Under the pieces are notes generated by a model. That model saw only the letters and a program-made list of their open reading frames with translations, had not been told where the DNA came from and made no database searches. Positions 14,367 through 16,439 of a stretch of 16,439 bases of DNA are shown here, in pieces; within the stretch, counting starts at the first letter, position 1; every line of letters begins with the position of its first letter. This DNA is from Hippea sp. Its GTDB lineage: Bacteria; Campylobacterota_A; Desulfurellia; Desulfurellales; Hippeaceae. The stretch is from positions 1 through 16,439 of the forward strand of contig WFRG01000084.1 in the NCBI GenBank assembly GCA_015486705.1, read 5' to 3'. The position numbers and the translations under genes were made by a program.

Positions 14367-14399
14367 AAAACCCGGCACACCTTTAGAGATGCACCGGGT
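14365..14399 (-). terminator. Intrinsic terminator of groES-groEL between convergent genes
   Basis: ACCCGG (14370-14375) pairs with CCGGGT (14394-14399), with two more pairs beyond a 2x2 internal mismatch. The A run at 14365-14370 gives a T tract on the minus strand, so it serves groEL best. On the plus strand the tract after the stem is weaker (GGTTTT), but it may also stop the hydrolase transcript. Confidence 0.75.
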
Positions 14400-14421
14400 G
14401 GTTTTGCAAATGTTCTGGTTT

Positions 14422-16074
<1,653 letters not shown>

Positions 16075-16084
16075 TTATTGTTTT

Positions 16085-16348
16085 TTAATCGACGAATTTT
16101 CCTAAAATCTCGTCTTCTTTGAGAATTACGTACTTTTTGTCATTAATTTTTATTTCGTTGCCTGCATACTTTTCATAAGCTACAACGTCGCCTTTTTCTA
16201 CCTTTTCCACATCTTCTCCAACTTCTACAATCACACCTTGCTGTGGTTTTTCCTTTGCTGTGTCTGGAATGATAATTCCGCTTTCCGTTTTCTGCTCTAA
16301 ATCCTGTGGTTCTACCAAAACCCTGTCCATTAAAGGCTTGAATGCCAT
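16085..16348 (-). CDS. groS: 10-kDa co-chaperonin GroES, short form
   Basis: An 87-residue GroES, the lid of the GroEL chamber. It has PLMDRVLVEP at the start, the mobile loop with SGIIIPDTAKEKPQQG (23-38), and KYAGNEIKI near the C-terminus. It is about 8-10 residues shorter than common GroES. Between GVIVEVGEDVE and KGDVVAYEKYAG it lacks the roof hairpin that other GroES proteins carry (the NGxxxP-type segment). Campylobacterota GroES proteins, as I recall them, share this shortening, which supports the suggested lineage. GGAGGTG lies a few bases upstream of the ATG at 16348. It is the first gene of the groES-groEL operon. Confidence 0.95.
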   Translation of the reverse strand: MAFKPLMDRVLVEPQDLEQKTESGIIIPDTAKEKPQQGVIVEVGEDVEKVEKGDVVAYEKYAGNEIKINDKKYVILKEDEILGKFVD

Positions 16349-16369
16349 TTTCCCACCTCCTTTTAGTTT

Positions 16370-16403
16370 TTGTTAGCACTCATCGTTCTCGAGTGCTAAC
16401 AAT
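16370..16403 (-). promoter_or_regulatory. CIRCE operator (HrcA binding site)
   Basis: TTAGCACTC (16373-16381), 9 bases, GAGTGCTAA (16391-16399): a perfect match to the CIRCE inverted repeat, with arms extended to 12 bp (16370-16381 with 16391-16402). It overlaps the -10 region of the groES promoter, so HrcA repressor bound here would block heat-shock transcription. HrcA itself is not in the window. Confidence 0.96.
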
Positions 16404-16426
16404 ACTCCTTTTTCTCTAATTTTCAA
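16399..16426 (-). promoter_or_regulatory. Sigma70-type promoter of groES-groEL
   Basis: On the minus strand the -35 TTGAAA (plus 16421-16426) and -10 TATTGT (plus 16399-16404) are separated by 16 bases. A TTGACT lies just upstream but would need an overlong spacer. The -10 touches the CIRCE arm, consistent with HrcA repression. Confidence 0.6.
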
Positions 16427-16439
16427 GTCAATATATTAT

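Overview
The window is AT-rich bacterial DNA holding one large energy-conserving membrane-complex operon, flanked by a transporter unit, a metallo-beta-lactamase gene and a groES-groEL operon on the opposite strand. Several features suggest an anaerobic, sulfur-metabolising, probably thermophilic bacterium near the Campylobacterota/Desulfurellia (Hippea- or Desulfurella-like). These are a ferredoxin-linked Mbx/MBS-type complex, Shine-Dalgarno-led and overlapping genes, and an unusually short GroES of the type I associate with Campylobacterota. The taxonomic placement is inference; no rRNA or marker gene settles it.

Layout. (1) Positions 149-2343: a promoter, an ion transporter of the ArsB/NhaD (SLC13-like) superfamily with an added N-terminal signal peptide and carboxypeptidase-regulatory-like domain, then a small universal-stress-protein-like gene. 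(2) Positions 2344-2535: a 192-base regulatory region with three tandem dyads, a sigma70-type promoter, and an upstream element shared with the first promoter. (3) Positions 2536-13122: thirteen genes in the order mbxA-B-C-D-F-G-H-H'-M-J-K-L-N, many of them overlapping. Mrp-antiporter-like subunits (A, B, C, D, F, G, H) provide ion translocation, H' and M link the antiporter to the redox arm, and J, K, L, N form the peripheral electron-transfer arm. The large subunit L lacks a complete set of NiFe cysteines (two C-x-x-E motifs instead), so this is not a standard hydrogenase. The last gene fuses an MbxN/NuoI-like ferredoxin domain to a GltD/NfnL-like FAD/NAD(P) oxidoreductase, which suggests that NAD(P)H can enter or leave the complex directly. 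(4) Positions 13131-13670: a 179-residue, cysteine-free protein that reads as a stand-alone Hint (intein/Hedgehog-type) fold with its catalytic residues replaced. It begins 8 bases after mbxN and precedes the operon's intrinsic terminator, so it is co-transcribed with the complex. This is the most unusual element of the window. (5) Positions 13746-14366: a glyoxalase-II-like metallo-beta-lactamase hydrolase. (6) Positions 14370-16439, minus strand: groES-groEL with a perfect CIRCE operator at the promoter and a terminator at the far end.

Working model (inference): the operon encodes an ion-pumping complex that moves electrons between reduced ferredoxin and/or NAD(P)H and an acceptor, perhaps polysulfide as in archaeal MBS. 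The transporter unit upstream may respond to the same regulator. The dead Hint protein may be an assembly or scaffold factor, or an accessory subunit. No gene-free stretch exceeds 300 bases; the largest are 1-228 and 2344-2535, both described below.
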